DNA of 64,000 nucleotides, from positions 1 through 64,000 of the forward strand of contig DJVB01000060.1 of NCBI GenBank assembly GCA_002440745.1. Reading direction: 5' to 3'. The translations under genes and the position numbers were made by a program. This DNA is from Bacteroidales bacterium UBA6267. Its GTDB lineage: Bacteria > Bacteroidota > Bacteroidia > Bacteroidales > UBA1556. Of this stretch, positions 16,297 to 25,898 are shown piece after piece. The first letter of the stretch is position 1, and each line of letters starts with the position of its first letter. The notes beneath the pieces are model-generated. The model was not told the origin of the DNA. It did not search any database and saw nothing but the letters and a program-made list of their open reading frames with translations.

Positions 16297-19254
16297 ATGA
16301 AATATCTAATAATTATTTTTATTTTTCTTTCAAGCTATATGGTTTCCGCACAACCAATGTCTGGAACTTATACCATTGGAGCCAGCGGATATTTTACCAC
16401 CATAAACCAAGCTATTGACAGCCTGCAAGCGAAAGGTGTAGGAGCGCCGGTTGTGCTAAATGTATTGCCGGGAGTTTATAATGAATCTATAATTTTTGAT
16501 TCAATTTGGGGCACCTCACCTTTTAGCACCATAACCTTGCAAGCTGCTAATGGGGACAGTACATCGGTCGTAATTTCACATATTTCTAATTTCGTTAAGC
16601 AAAAAACTATTTATTCAAAAATTAATTGCTTGATAATAAAACATTTAACAGTAATAATGGACGTATCAACCAATATTGGTGAACCCATTCGTATCTCAGG
16701 TGATTATACAACAATATCAAATTGCATAATTAAAAGTATTAACAAAAATGTAAATACTTATGGAAACTTGTTATTAGTCGATGGCTCTAACAACACATTA
16801 ATTAGAAACAATTATCTAAGTGGATATTTTAATTATGGAATATCTTATTTTAATAATAATACTATAGGTAACAATTTAACCATTGAAAATAATACTATTG
16901 AAAAGCTTCAGCCAAATTATGGGTGCTATACATTGAATTTATCTCGCATCTCAAATTGTCAAGTCAAAAATAATCTGTTTATTGAGGGAATAATAGAAAT
17001 GTATAAAACCAATGGAAACAGTCAATTTATTGGCAATAAAGTAATTGGGGGATTGAGAATAACTAACCTTACCACAACAAGCTCGAATCCGTTTCTATTG
17101 GCAAATAATTTCATTATCTCACCGGGTTGGACTCCTTTACATTTAGAAGATAATCAATACGTAAATATATACAATAATACGTTTCTAGACAGTGGCAGTT
17201 ATAGTATTGGAACTTATACAATCCGTTTAAAAAACTCATCCAATATTTCCTTTAAAAACAATATATTTAGCGATAAGGCTTATGGAGTTTTGTTTTATTT
17301 AGATCAAGGCAATAGCAATATTATAAGTGATTATAATGATTATTATACCAATGGCTACTATGGAAAGAAATATAATTCAAGCACCCCCTCATCTTCACTT
17401 GCTGCATGGAAAACACTTAGCGGGATGGAGGCCAATTCCATTTCTATAAATCCGGGGTTTTACAGTAGCACCGACTTGCATATTTCCAATCCGGCAATGA
17501 ATGGCACGGGTGTTTCGCTAGCAGCTATTACGACTGATATAGACGGAGAGCCTCGGCCTCCTACACCGGATATGGGAGCCGATGAGTCAAATTTTAGCCC
17601 GATTGACGCAGGCATGATTTCGGTGCTTTATAACAGCTATAATCCCGATTCGGTTTGTGGATATATTGTGCATGATAGTGTATTTGTGAGGGTTAAAAAC
17701 TATGGCACCAATACCATCAATTTCTCCAATCATCAGATGACCCTTAATCTGAGTATTACCGGCCCGGTTAATTCCTCACATCAACTGATTGTCAATACAG
17801 ATTCGCTACTTAAAGACAGTATTCGCGATTTTTTAGTGGCTCCCACCATCAACATGCCCATAGGCGGCACTTATAACCTTGCGGCAACTGTAAGCATTGC
17901 GGCCGATTCAAATTCACTGAACAATCAGTCAGCCAATTATCCGTTGAAAAACTATAAAATAGAGTCTCTTCCTTATACCCAAAGTTTTGAAGGATTTAAT
18001 GAATCTCCATCAAGCCTAAATTCTTCTTTTGTTGATTTCAAAGAAGGATGGTGGCGTACTTCTTATTATAAAAATAGTAGTTTGATTACCTCCTTTCGGG
18101 TAAAAAAGGGGGCTTGGTATAATACCCTTACGGGACCTGCATACGATCATACAACACTGAATACCAATGGCAAATGGATTAGTCCCGCAACAGATTTAGC
18201 CGTTTCAATAAATAAAGCTTGGACCCCTTGCGTTAATTTTACCGGAGTACAACATCCAATGCTCAGCTTTTGGTACCACATGTTCGGACCTGATTTAACC
18301 AACGACACCTTATTTGTTGATGTTTACGATGGTAATTCATGGAATTTGGGTGTTTTTTATTTAAAAGGTCAACATCAAATTGCGCAACAAGCACCGTGGC
18401 TACAGGCTACTGTTGATTTACAGGCTTATGCCAATATGCAGGTCATTATTCGTTTTCGTGTAAAACATTCATCTTCGAATTCATATCCTAAAGCTATCGT
18501 TGCCCTTGATGATATACTAATTGATGAAGTGCCGGTGTTTAATTTAGGAAATGACACATCCATCTGCCTAGGCGATACAATTCAGGTTGGCATCTCCGGA
18601 TCAACCGGCCATACCTACGAATGGCGAAAGGCTCCTCAAAATACAGTTATTGCAATAGGCTCAACCTTAAATATAAGTCAGTCAGGGACATACATACTTA
18701 AAGCAACCAACATTAACGGCATGAGCGGCACCGATACAATCAACATTGGAATCCATCCCTTACCCACACCCGATTTAGGTTTAGACACAACAATCTGCGA
18801 TACTGCCTCCATTATCTTGACCCCATCAATTTCCTACGTATCCTATTTGTGGCAAGATTCGTCATCCTTATCGCAATTCATCGTCAACTCCACAACCGGA
18901 GGAGGGGTGTTTTGGGTTAAAGTTGAAGATCAAAATCATTGCTATGGAATTGATTCCGTAATGGTTACCCTCGACACTTGTCTCAGTATCGATTTCTATC
19001 AGAGAAATAATATCTTCATGGAGTATTATCCAAATCCTGCTAAGGATTATTTCTATTTGAAGTCGAAAAATTATTACGGCAAAGCGCAATGTATTTTATA
19101 TAATTCAACCGGACAAATAGTTCTGCAGAAAGAAATCGTTTTGGAAGAAAATGCATTAGTGAAAATAAGCACACAAGAACAACAGAAAGGGGTGTATTAT
19201 ATACAAATTACCAGCTCAGAAGGAAGGTTTTCAGCAAAATTGGTTATTAACTAA
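16297..19254 (+). CDS. Parallel beta-helix secreted protein with T9SS sorting domain
   Basis: 985 residues. Signal peptide about 1-18 (MKYLIIIFIFLSSYMVSAQ). Residues about 25-400 contain a right-handed parallel beta-helix of the NosD/pectate-lyase-like type, opening with YTIGASGYFTTINQAIDSL and followed by many Asn-rich rungs (NNTLIRNNYL, IENNTIEKL, IYNNTFLDSG, FKNNIFSD). A long beta-sandwich region follows, including DLG.D..IC segments, and a type A T9SS domain starts at about 909 (YYPNPAKDYFYLKS). Enzymatic activity cannot be inferred; the fold suits polysaccharide binding or lysis. The 5' half is very AT-rich. Confidence 0.85.
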   Translation: MKYLIIIFIFLSSYMVSAQPMSGTYTIGASGYFTTINQAIDSLQAKGVGAPVVLNVLPGVYNESIIFDSIWGTSPFSTITLQAANGDSTSVVISHISNFVKQKTIYSKINCLIIKHLTVIMDVSTNIGEPIRISGDYTTISNCIIKSINKNVNTYGNLLLVDGSNNTLIRNNYLSGYFNYGISYFNNNTIGNNLTIENNTIEKLQPNYGCYTLNLSRISNCQVKNNLFIEGIIEMYKTNGNSQFIGNKVIGGLRITNLTTTSSNPFLLANNFIISPGWTPLHLEDNQYVNIYNNTFLDSGSYSIGTYTIRLKNSSNISFKNNIFSDKAYGVLFYLDQGNSNIISDYNDYYTNGYYGKKYNSSTPSSSLAAWKTLSGMEANSISINPGFYSSTDLHISNPAMNGTGVSLAAITTDIDGEPRPPTPDMGADESNFSPIDAGMISVLYNSYNPDSVCGYIVHDSVFVRVKNYGTNTINFSNHQMTLNLSITGPVNSSHQLIVNTDSLLKDSIRDFLVAPTINMPIGGTYNLAATVSIAADSNSLNNQSANYPLKNYKIESLPYTQSFEGFNESPSSLNSSFVDFKEGWWRTSYYKNSSLITSFRVKKGAWYNTLTGPAYDHTTLNTNGKWISPATDLAVSINKAWTPCVNFTGVQHPMLSFWYHMFGPDLTNDTLFVDVYDGNSWNLGVFYLKGQHQIAQQAPWLQATVDLQAYANMQVIIRFRVKHSSSNSYPKAIVALDDILIDEVPVFNLGNDTSICLGDTIQVGISGSTGHTYEWRKAPQNTVIAIGSTLNISQSGTYILKATNINGMSGTDTINIGIHPLPTPDLGLDTTICDTASIILTPSISYVSYLWQDSSSLSQFIVNSTTGGGVFWVKVEDQNHCYGIDSVMVTLDTCLSIDFYQRNNIFMEYYPNPAKDYFYLKSKNYYGKAQCILYNSTGQIVLQKEIVLEENALVKISTQEQQKGVYYIQITSSEGRFSAKLVIN

Positions 19255-19266
19255 AAAATTATTGTA

Positions 19267-19764
19267 ATGAGAAAATTTTTAGCGTTATCATTTTTATCTA
19301 TTCTAACATTCTCTTCGTGTTTGAAATCTGACGCGTACGAAGATTCAAGATATATTATAGAAACTTTAGAAAGAGGAACATGGGAAATTACAACTTTTAC
19401 CCTTAATGGTGTAAACGCAATGGATTCGATTGATTATCACTTTCCCGGTAGAAGTTACTATTTCAAAGAATGGTGGGTTGACCTTGACCATTGGACAACA
19501 GCATTACAATGTTATTTAGTTAATTCAGATTCCAACCCGTCGGGGGGATTGATATTTCATGATGGGAATAGTGTACGGGGCTCATTGACATCCATCCCCC
19601 TTTATAAAAAATACGGAAAAGATTATGACAGCTTAGTTACATTCAATTATGATGCTTACTACGGTCCAATTCAATATGCAGGTTGGGAGGTAAAACAGTT
19701 GGATAATAGAAATTTTCACCTTATGGCTGGATTAAACAATCAATTAATCTTTACCCGGAAATAA
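19267..19764 (+). CDS. Small lipoprotein of unknown function
   Basis: 165 residues with a lipoprotein signal (MRKFLALSFLSILTFSSC, Cys18). The remainder (GTWEITTFTLNGVNAMDSID and later strands, ending NNQLIFTRK) has the pattern of a small lipocalin-like beta-barrel as found in many Bacteroidota lipoproteins, but this is a weak resemblance. It follows the beta-helix gene by 12 bases and is likely cotranscribed with it. Confidence 0.65.
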   Translation: MRKFLALSFLSILTFSSCLKSDAYEDSRYIIETLERGTWEITTFTLNGVNAMDSIDYHFPGRSYYFKEWWVDLDHWTTALQCYLVNSDSNPSGGLIFHDGNSVRGSLTSIPLYKKYGKDYDSLVTFNYDAYYGPIQYAGWEVKQLDNRNFHLMAGLNNQLIFTRK

Positions 19765-20008
19765 ATGTTAAATAAACTAATATTTAAGAAGTTACAAATG
19801 AGAATCATATTATAATAATGTTTATTCTCTTAACTCTATGTCCTATTTTTGGGGAGTATTATACTAAGTTTGTAATTATAAGTAATTCCTTTAGTATAAT
19901 GCTTTGGATATTATTAATCAAGGTGAAATCTTATGGGATTTTTTAAATCCGGCTGAAGATTCAGATTGGTTTATCCCATATATTATTGTATTTTTTGAAG
20001 CAAAGTTC

Positions 20009-21136
20009 ATGAACCGCAGCACGCGTATTTTTTTTATTTCAGGTCTGATGTCTATTCTAATGATATTGGTTCTTGATAATACTTTTGATTATGTAGAATA
20101 TGAAAAGCACTGGAACGATATATTAAGTGGCAGAAATCCTTGGTATAGTGGTAGCAGTAATGCATATGGACCACTCCATAACCTTTTAAGTTTTTTATAT
20201 TATTTAAGTCCTAAGGGGCCGAGGATTTTGTTTGTTTTAAGCGCATTTTTCACATCGTTTTTTCTATATAATCGTATTAATCAATTAGATTTGAAAGAAA
20301 ATGGAGTCCTTAAAATGTTTTTATTGCTCATTATCGTCAATCCAATCATTTGGATTTTCTTTGTAGTTAATGGCTGTAACGATGGTTTGGTTGCTTCAAT
20401 GCTCATTTTTGGTATTTATTTTTATGATAAAAAATGCTATTTGATGGCAGCTTTTCTTATTTCACTTTCGATACTTTACAAATATATTCCACTGTTTATT
20501 TTACCGGTTTTGTTTGTCAACAACAAAGAAATAAAATGGAAATTTGCTTTTTTTACGTTTCTCTTTCTTGTAATTGGTTCTGCATTAACATATTATATCT
20601 GGGGAGACTCAATATTAAATATGATAGAATATACCGCTTCTCGAGAATCTAAAATTCTTTCAATTTTCAGATATTTGCGAGGAGAATATTCCTTTCTTAA
20701 ATGGTTTGGGGTTTCAAATGTTGATTTTCTAAGCAGTTTTTTGGTTTTAATTTCCGTTGCCATTGTTTTTCTGGTCCAATTATTTTTTAATTGGAATTAT
20801 CTTAAAGCTGTTCTTGTAACTTTATTAGGTGTCTATCTTTTCTATAAAATCGGTCATTTTCAGTTTTATATAATAATTTATTTTCTTTTAATATACTACC
20901 TAAGCACCGAAGAGAATTCTGTAAACTTTGATTTTATAAAGGGTCGAATTTTAGTTTTTTTGATTTGGATTGCATTCGTAACAGTCTTATACGTTGTAAC
21001 CGAAGGATTTTATAATAAGTTCAGTTTTATTCGCGACATTATTGGTTTACCCAATACAGTTTTTTTAATTTTTCTCCTTCATGGTTTTATTAAGATAAGT
21101 GCAAATCAAAATAAAATGGTTACAGAGATTGAATGA
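20009..21136 (+). CDS. Polytopic GT-C-type (GT87-like) membrane glycosyltransferase candidate
   Basis: 375 residues from ATG 20009 (the frame opens earlier at a TTG, 19904, but that extension is not membrane-like). About ten hydrophobic segments. After the first helix there is an acidic loop FDYVEYEKHWNDILSGRNPW and then YGPLHNLLSF; this D..(Y/W)...G.NPY...YGPL layout is typical of GT-C glycosyltransferases of the GT87/DUF2029 kind, which use polyprenyl-phosphate sugars. A later VNPIIWIFFVVNGCNDGLVA segment fits the same families. The donor and acceptor are unknown, and it has no cell-wall or polysaccharide gene neighbours. Confidence 0.6.
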   Translation: MNRSTRIFFISGLMSILMILVLDNTFDYVEYEKHWNDILSGRNPWYSGSSNAYGPLHNLLSFLYYLSPKGPRILFVLSAFFTSFFLYNRINQLDLKENGVLKMFLLLIIVNPIIWIFFVVNGCNDGLVASMLIFGIYFYDKKCYLMAAFLISLSILYKYIPLFILPVLFVNNKEIKWKFAFFTFLFLVIGSALTYYIWGDSILNMIEYTASRESKILSIFRYLRGEYSFLKWFGVSNVDFLSSFLVLISVAIVFLVQLFFNWNYLKAVLVTLLGVYLFYKIGHFQFYIIIYFLLIYYLSTEENSVNFDFIKGRILVFLIWIAFVTVLYVVTEGFYNKFSFIRDIIGLPNTVFLIFLLHGFIKISANQNKMVTEIE

Positions 21137-21274
21137 TTTTTTCGTATGAATATGTTAAGGAAAAATTTGTTGGAGGTATTATAAAAATGATTTGCTGAAT
21201 TTTATAAGGTAATCCAGATATTTTTTTTCTTAAATGATATTAGATAATTGTTGTTTTTAACAATTATTTCGTAT

Positions 21275-21888
21275 GAAATGAATTTTATGGGTTTTAGAAA
21301 GGCATTATTTGATTTTCCGGTTTTTTCGTTGAAAGATATCAAGAAACTATTTCCAAATTTTGATAATCGCAAATTAGTTGAATGGCAGAACAAAAATTAT
21401 ATTATTAAGCTCAGGAGAGAGTATTATTGTTTTGAGGAGAGAAAAAGGGACGAATCTTTTCATTATATTGTTGCCAATAAAATCTATACGTCTTCCTATA
21501 TTTCAATGGAAAGCGCCTTGTCGTTTTACAGTTTTATTCCTGAAGGAGTTTTTGTAACTACCAATGTGTCAACACGTAATACCACTAAACATAACACTCC
21601 TCTTGGTGATTTTAATTATTATCATATCAAAACAAAATTGTTTTTTGGTTACAAAATCATACATTGGGAAGGGATGTCTATCAGAAAGCCGAGCCGGAAA
21701 AAGTGATTTTAGATTTTTTTAATTTGAAAAGGATTAAGACAAAGGATGAAATAGAAGCGCTACGGTTGAATGAAATTGCAATAAAAGAAATGGTTGATTT
21801 TCAGAAATTGGACAACTATAAACTCATGTTTAATTCAAAAGTTTTAAATCAAAGAATCAAAATGCTTAAAGAAGTTATAAATGCTTAA
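21275..21888 (+). pseudogene. AbiEi-type antitoxin, frameshifted
   Basis: Type IV toxin-antitoxin antitoxin (AbiEi family), normally a transcriptional repressor and toxin antagonist. Starting at ATG 21275, the first frame gives the winged-helix N-terminus (FSLKDIKKLFPNF, LVEWQNKNYIIKLRREYYCF) and the core (YISMESALSFYSFIPEGV, FFGYKIIHWEG), then stops at 21706. The next frame carries the conserved continuation RDVYQKAEPEKVILDFF and ends at 21888. Restoring homology needs one base more near 21665-21680, so a single-base deletion (or a sequencing error) has split the gene. The stop overlaps the start of an AbiEii remnant, the usual AbiE gene order. Confidence 0.8.
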
Positions 21889-21970
21889 TATACAACAATT
21901 AAAGTCGTTTTATCCTAAGGAATTACAGAGTTACGAACGTTTTTATCAGACAGTTGTCTCTATTGTTTAA
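21881..21970 (+). pseudogene. AbiEii toxin, truncated to an N-terminal stub
   Basis: Begins at ATG 21881, overlapping the antitoxin stop as in intact AbiE operons. The start MLNIQQLKSFYPKELQSYER matches the conserved N-terminus of AbiEii nucleotidyltransferase-like toxins (about 250-300 residues), but the frame ends at TAA 21968-21970 after 29 residues. The nucleotidyltransferase core is gone. Its end overlaps the 3' end of the convergent T9SS-protein gene, so the rest appears to have been lost at a rearrangement junction around 21943-21960. Confidence 0.75.
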
Positions 21971-23417
21971 TAAGCTTTCCGAATTTCTCCTTTCCATCAA
22001 TGTTAATTTTGTAGAAATAGATTCCTCTATCGAAGCCTTCTGAGTTAATGGTAACATTATTAGTTCCTGCAATTAATCTCTCCTGATTATAATAGATTAT
22101 GCGCCCGTTCAGATCGTAAATTTTTAAATCTGCCATGGCATTTTCTGTAAGGTTTATTTCAAGAGTTGTAAAGTCGCTAAAAGGATTTGGCTGAACTTCA
22201 ATGCTAATGAAACCTTGATCGGGATTTTCGATTCCTGTAGATTTTTGCAATACAATTATATATTGTGAATAACTACAATTGGAAAACACCACTAAAGCCA
22301 TTCTTTCACCTGAAAAATTCGGATTGGTTTTATAGTAGTATTTGCCATTAATATTTTCGATTTTTAGCCAACTTGTATCCGAAATTGTATATTGGAAGTA
22401 ATCATCTGTAATTCCCGAATTTGTCAAAGTATCAAAATAATTAATATAGATGGTATCAGGCCATAATTGATCCATGTGTCCGTAGGATAAATAGAAGTCA
22501 ATCCAATGCCGTTCGTATTTATAAGAGCCTACTTCAAATTTATAAGAAGGCGTGTACTGATTGTCAGTTAAGGAATAGAGACCTTGAGAATTTAAAATAT
22601 ACGACATAAAAAAGTCATTTGAACTGTAATTTTGAATTGTATTTGCACCATTTTCTTCCTGAGAAATAAACTTAAAGTAGTTCAACTTGTTCAAGGTATC
22701 CTGGTTAGGAATCCAACTATATCCGGGCTTAAAACTAACTATTACTTGCACTCTTTTACCCGCTTGTATATATGTTCCACAATGTTCGCCTATGGTAAAA
22801 TGACCTGCAGAATATATGCTTTGAGGAACACTATAAATTCCGGTATCTGAATTTGATAATGGAATTTTCAAAGTAAGACTACTTGAGTCGTTAGATAGTG
22901 TAGAATTATAATCATGATAAACCGGATAATATGGAATTTGATTTACGCCATAATTACTCATTAGCGATGGAAAGTTAGAACTATTTAAACTATAATCAAT
23001 GGGTTTAACCTGAGCAATTTGAACAATCAAAGTATCAATAATTGTAGAATCGGAATTTCTTCTATAAAAACCATAAATTCTAACGCTATCTAAAAAATAT
23101 CCAAAATGTTCAAAATGAACGAGATAGTTAGGCGGAAAAATCCAAGGGGAATTATAGTCCATCACTTCTGCTATACCATGAACTTGAGGACGACTAATAA
23201 TTCCTTGATTATCAATCAAAATAGTTGTGTCCGGAAAGAGAAAACAGGAATAAGCCTCTGCCGTCTGCAATATACTGTCAATAGTAAAAGCCATATTAAT
23301 TTTTACATTAAATATTCCACTTTTTGGTGAAGTTTGCGCAAAGAGCACATTACTTAATAGCATAACAATAATGAATACTAAAATGCTTTTGTACAGAGAA
23401 TTGCAGATAGATTTCAT
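21960..23417 (-). CDS. T9SS-secreted protein of unknown function
   Basis: 485 residues: signal peptide about 1-28 (YKSILVFIIVMLLSNVLFAQ), a beta-rich Tyr/Asn/Ser-rich body with no recognised domain, and a T9SS type A domain from about 405 (VQPNPFSDFTTLEINL ... GIYFYKINIDGKEKFGKLIKQ). No catalytic motif is visible. It is convergent with, and overlaps by 11 bases, the remnant of the AbiEii toxin. Confidence 0.75.
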   Translation of the reverse strand: MKSICNSLYKSILVFIIVMLLSNVLFAQTSPKSGIFNVKINMAFTIDSILQTAEAYSCFLFPDTTILIDNQGIISRPQVHGIAEVMDYNSPWIFPPNYLVHFEHFGYFLDSVRIYGFYRRNSDSTIIDTLIVQIAQVKPIDYSLNSSNFPSLMSNYGVNQIPYYPVYHDYNSTLSNDSSSLTLKIPLSNSDTGIYSVPQSIYSAGHFTIGEHCGTYIQAGKRVQVIVSFKPGYSWIPNQDTLNKLNYFKFISQEENGANTIQNYSSNDFFMSYILNSQGLYSLTDNQYTPSYKFEVGSYKYERHWIDFYLSYGHMDQLWPDTIYINYFDTLTNSGITDDYFQYTISDTSWLKIENINGKYYYKTNPNFSGERMALVVFSNCSYSQYIIVLQKSTGIENPDQGFISIEVQPNPFSDFTTLEINLTENAMADLKIYDLNGRIIYYNQERLIAGTNNVTINSEGFDRGIYFYKINIDGKEKFGKLIKQ

Positions 23418-23653
23418 AATTTTAGTTTTTGATAGTTAGTTCACAAAGATAATACGAAAACCATAGGCATATTACAAAAAAATTGCAGTATTTGATAAAT
23501 CATCTAAACTAATGAATTCAGACTGAACTAAAAGCATCTAAATGTTTTTCTGAAATATCTCCATTGCTTAAGATAGGTTTCAAAGATTTTAAGCAAATCC
23601 GATATGGCATAATCTGGCAATTTCCAACAAAATATCATAAAAACTAAAAAAAA
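23418..23653. other. Intergenic region before the sigma-factor promoter
   Basis: Separates the divergent T9SS gene and the ECF sigma factor. AT-rich; no ORF or clear RNA seen. With the promoter and leader (to 23805) the gene-free stretch is 388 bases. Confidence 0.6.
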
Positions 23654-23685
23654 TTGACAAACTATAAAATAATAGTATATATTTG
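23654..23685 (+). promoter_or_regulatory. Bacteroidota-type promoter of the ECF sigma gene
   Basis: TTG at 23654-23656, 21 bases, then TATATTTG at 23678-23685, an exact match to the Bacteroidota -33/-7 arrangement. The start codon is 120 bases downstream, leaving a long leader. Confidence 0.65.
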
Positions 23686-23805
23686 CACTCGGTTTTGTAA
23701 CTTTTTACAAAGTACCGCGTTATTTAATCTATTACTAACCAAATCAATAGGAGGACAATTATCGACTAAACTTTTACTATAACAGAATCTTAAATTCGAC
23801 CGTTT

Positions 23806-24390
23806 ATGGATTATAGTAAGTTTAGCGACAAGGAATTGATTGAGTCCTTTGTTACCGGCAAAGAAGCCGCATTACCCGTAATCATTCAGCGTTATCAGTC
23901 CAGAGTTTATAGCTATATTCAAGTATCTGTAAAAGATCGTGAAGTGGCTGACGACATCTTTCAGGACACCTTTATGAAAGTGATTAAGAAGCTTAAAGAA
24001 GGTTCGTATTACGAAGATGGCAAGTTTATTCAATGGGTTATGCGAATTGCGCATAATCTGATAATTGATCATTTCAGGCGAGAGTCGAAAGTGACCATGC
24101 TGCGTAGCACCGATGAATACGATATTTTTAATCAAATTCCTTTGTTTGATAAAAACGCCGAAGACGACATCATCCGCGACCAAACTCACCATAAACTCCG
24201 TCAGATGATTGAACTCTTGCCGGCGAGTCAACGTGAAGTGCTCACGATGAGGCATTACCAACAAATGAGCTTTAAGGAAATCTCCGAAGAAACCGGAGTA
24301 AGCATCAACACCGCTTTAGGCCGAATGAGATATGCCCTTATCAACCTTCGCCGAATGATGGAAGAACAAAATATTACCTTAAGTATTTAA
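23806..24390 (+). CDS. ECF (sigma-70 family) RNA polymerase sigma factor
   Basis: 194 residues. Sigma region 2 spans about residues 25-95 (RYQSRVYSYI, DREVADDIFQDTFMKVI, FIQWVMRIAHNLIIDHFRRE) and region 4 about 125-185 (LLPASQREVLTMRHYQQMSF then KEISEETGVSINTALGRMRYAL). Region 3 is lacking, as expected for an extracytoplasmic-function sigma factor. No FecR-type or zinc-finger anti-sigma gene is next to it; a 63-residue protein follows instead. Bacteroidota often carry such anti-sigma-less sigma factors as growth or stress regulators. The target genes are unknown. Confidence 0.92.
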   Translation: MDYSKFSDKELIESFVTGKEAALPVIIQRYQSRVYSYIQVSVKDREVADDIFQDTFMKVIKKLKEGSYYEDGKFIQWVMRIAHNLIIDHFRRESKVTMLRSTDEYDIFNQIPLFDKNAEDDIIRDQTHHKLRQMIELLPASQREVLTMRHYQQMSFKEISEETGVSINTALGRMRYALINLRRMMEEQNITLSI

Positions 24391-24626
24391 AACCTTCCTT
24401 CCCTGTTTCTATAATTCCTTTGGAAAAAATTTTTGGATTAAATCCATCTTTGGTTGAATTGATAGAGTCCAAAAACTTTGAAATTTAACGAAATCCCTTA
24501 CCGGATTTTCTAATGAATTCTTTCTAATTTATTAATTACTAAGTTAATACAATTATTTGAAAATTTTTCAATTCGGTATAATAAAAGAAAAAACCTGACG
24601 TTCTAAAAAGCATTAGTAATCAATCT

Positions 24627-24818
24627 ATGCCTATGAACAAAACCTTTACACTTAAAACGTATTTCGGCTCACTAAAAACCAACAATTCCGTTGATTCGTT
24701 GACAGAAATTAAGACGCAGGACAGCAGTCCTAAGCCTTCGGAGCGAGTGATTCAATTTTTAATTCAATATTCGAAATCATTAGAATCCAAAAAAGGCATT
24801 TCCTATCAGTTGAATTAG
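24627..24818 (+). CDS. Small conserved-looking protein downstream of the sigma factor
   Basis: 63 residues (or 61 from the second ATG). The C-terminal half has the pattern KPSERVIQFLIQYSKSLE, which resembles short proteins that often follow sigma-factor genes in Bacteroidota. The N-terminal half is polar. No membrane segment or known domain. It lies 236 bases after the sigma gene. A role as a small regulator of the sigma factor is speculative. Confidence 0.5.
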   Translation: MPMNKTFTLKTYFGSLKTNNSVDSLTEIKTQDSSPKPSERVIQFLIQYSKSLESKKGISYQLN

Positions 24819-24873
24819 AAGCTCTTAATGTTTTTATAAGCCGAAAATCTTTTACGGATTTTCAAAACATACT

Positions 24874-24917
24874 AAGCTTGGAGAAAATGTGAGCAAATTT
24901 TCCGAGCTTTTTTAATT
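24874..24917 (+). terminator. Rho-independent terminator
   Basis: AAGCTTGGAGAAAAT pairs with ATTTTCCGAGCTT across a short loop (one bulge, one G-T pair), followed by a run of T. It would end the sigma-factor/small-protein transcript. Confidence 0.65.
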
Positions 24918-24920
24918 TTG
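24913..24920 (+). promoter_or_regulatory. TAATTTTG -7 element upstream of nth
   Basis: TAnnTTTG match followed by C, 60 bases before the nth start, overlapping the terminator T-run. No clear TTG at the proper distance. Confidence 0.35.
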
Positions 24921-24980
24921 CGAAATCTTCAAACAGAGCATCAAGAATGATCTGTTCAAAATATTATTAAATCTAACTTC

Positions 24981-25631
24981 ATGACCATCAAACAAAAATA
25001 TCAGGAGGCTATACGACTATTTGAAATGGAAATGCCAATTGCCGAAACCGAATTGGCTTATCAAAATCCATATCAGTTGCTTGTAGCTGTTATCCTTTCG
25101 GCACAATGCACCGACAAAAGGGTCAATATGCTCACTCCGGCATTTTTTCAAAGCTTCCCGACTGCCGAAATCCTTGCTGAAGCACATCAGGATGAAGTGT
25201 TTGAATTGATAAAAAGCTGCTCTTATCCAAACAATAAAGCGAAAAATTTAGTTGGCATGGCCAAAACCCTAATCAGTGAATTCCGGGGAGTTGTTCCTTC
25301 GGATGTGGACGAGTTGCAGAAGCTTCCGGGGGTAGGCAGAAAAACCGCCAATGTGATAGCTTCTGTAGTTTTTGGGGAAGCGGCAATGGCAGTTGACACA
25401 CATGTTTTCCGGGTTTCGGCACGAATTGGTCTTACCAAGAACGCTAAAAACCCTCTTCAAGCCGAAAAACAGTTGGTGAAATATATTCCGGAAGAAAAAA
25501 TCCCAACCGCCCATCACTGGCTGATTTTACATGGAAGATATGTTTGTAAAGCGCGTAAACCATTGTGCGACAACTGTTTTCTAACAGAAATATGTGATTT
25601 TTATCGTAAAACACAAATCGAACACAATTAA
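24981..25631 (+). CDS. nth: Endonuclease III
   Basis: DNA glycosylase/AP lyase for oxidised pyrimidines in base excision repair. 216 residues, the family length. The helix-hairpin-helix LPGVGRKTANVIAS contains the catalytic Lys121, and the catalytic Asp139 lies in AVDTHVFRV. Four Cys near the C-terminus (CKARKPLCDNCFLTEICDF) follow the C-x6-C-x2-C-x5-C pattern of the [4Fe-4S] site. Single gene with its own promoter-like element. Confidence 0.96.
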   Translation: MTIKQKYQEAIRLFEMEMPIAETELAYQNPYQLLVAVILSAQCTDKRVNMLTPAFFQSFPTAEILAEAHQDEVFELIKSCSYPNNKAKNLVGMAKTLISEFRGVVPSDVDELQKLPGVGRKTANVIASVVFGEAAMAVDTHVFRVSARIGLTKNAKNPLQAEKQLVKYIPEEKIPTAHHWLILHGRYVCKARKPLCDNCFLTEICDFYRKTQIEHN

Positions 25632-25844
25632 ACACGAATAGGTTTCATTCCATTTCAATTGCCAATACCCAATAAAAAACATGATTTTTATTGGTTTCTT
25701 TTATTGATTTGGTGAATTAATTAACAAAAAAAGCACCTTTATCGAGTCTATTGTTATGTAAATAACAGATAATCAATAATAAACTACACTATTTAGAAAA
25801 TCATTAAAAAAAAGGATATATACCTGATATAAAGGGTTATTTTA

Positions 25845-25852
25845 TATTTTTG
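25845..25852 (+). promoter_or_regulatory. TATTTTTG -7 element upstream of nqrA
   Basis: Exact TAnnTTTG followed by C, 46 bases before the nqrA start. No clear TTG at -33. Likely start of the nqrABCDEF transcript. Confidence 0.45.
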
Positions 25853-25898
25853 CCGGTCATGGATCAATTGGTATTAATCTAAGTATTAAACAAATAAT

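Noticed and set aside
21665..21715. Programmed -1 frameshift to join the two AbiEi frames
   Set aside because: A slippery A-run exists at the end of the first frame, but the family motif AEPEK is upstream of it in the second frame, so the shift must occur earlier. A plain deletion fits better.
9033..23417. Prophage or conjugative element
   Set aside because: No integrase, structural phage gene, relaxase or attachment-site duplication was seen; the genes are secreted Bacteroidota proteins.
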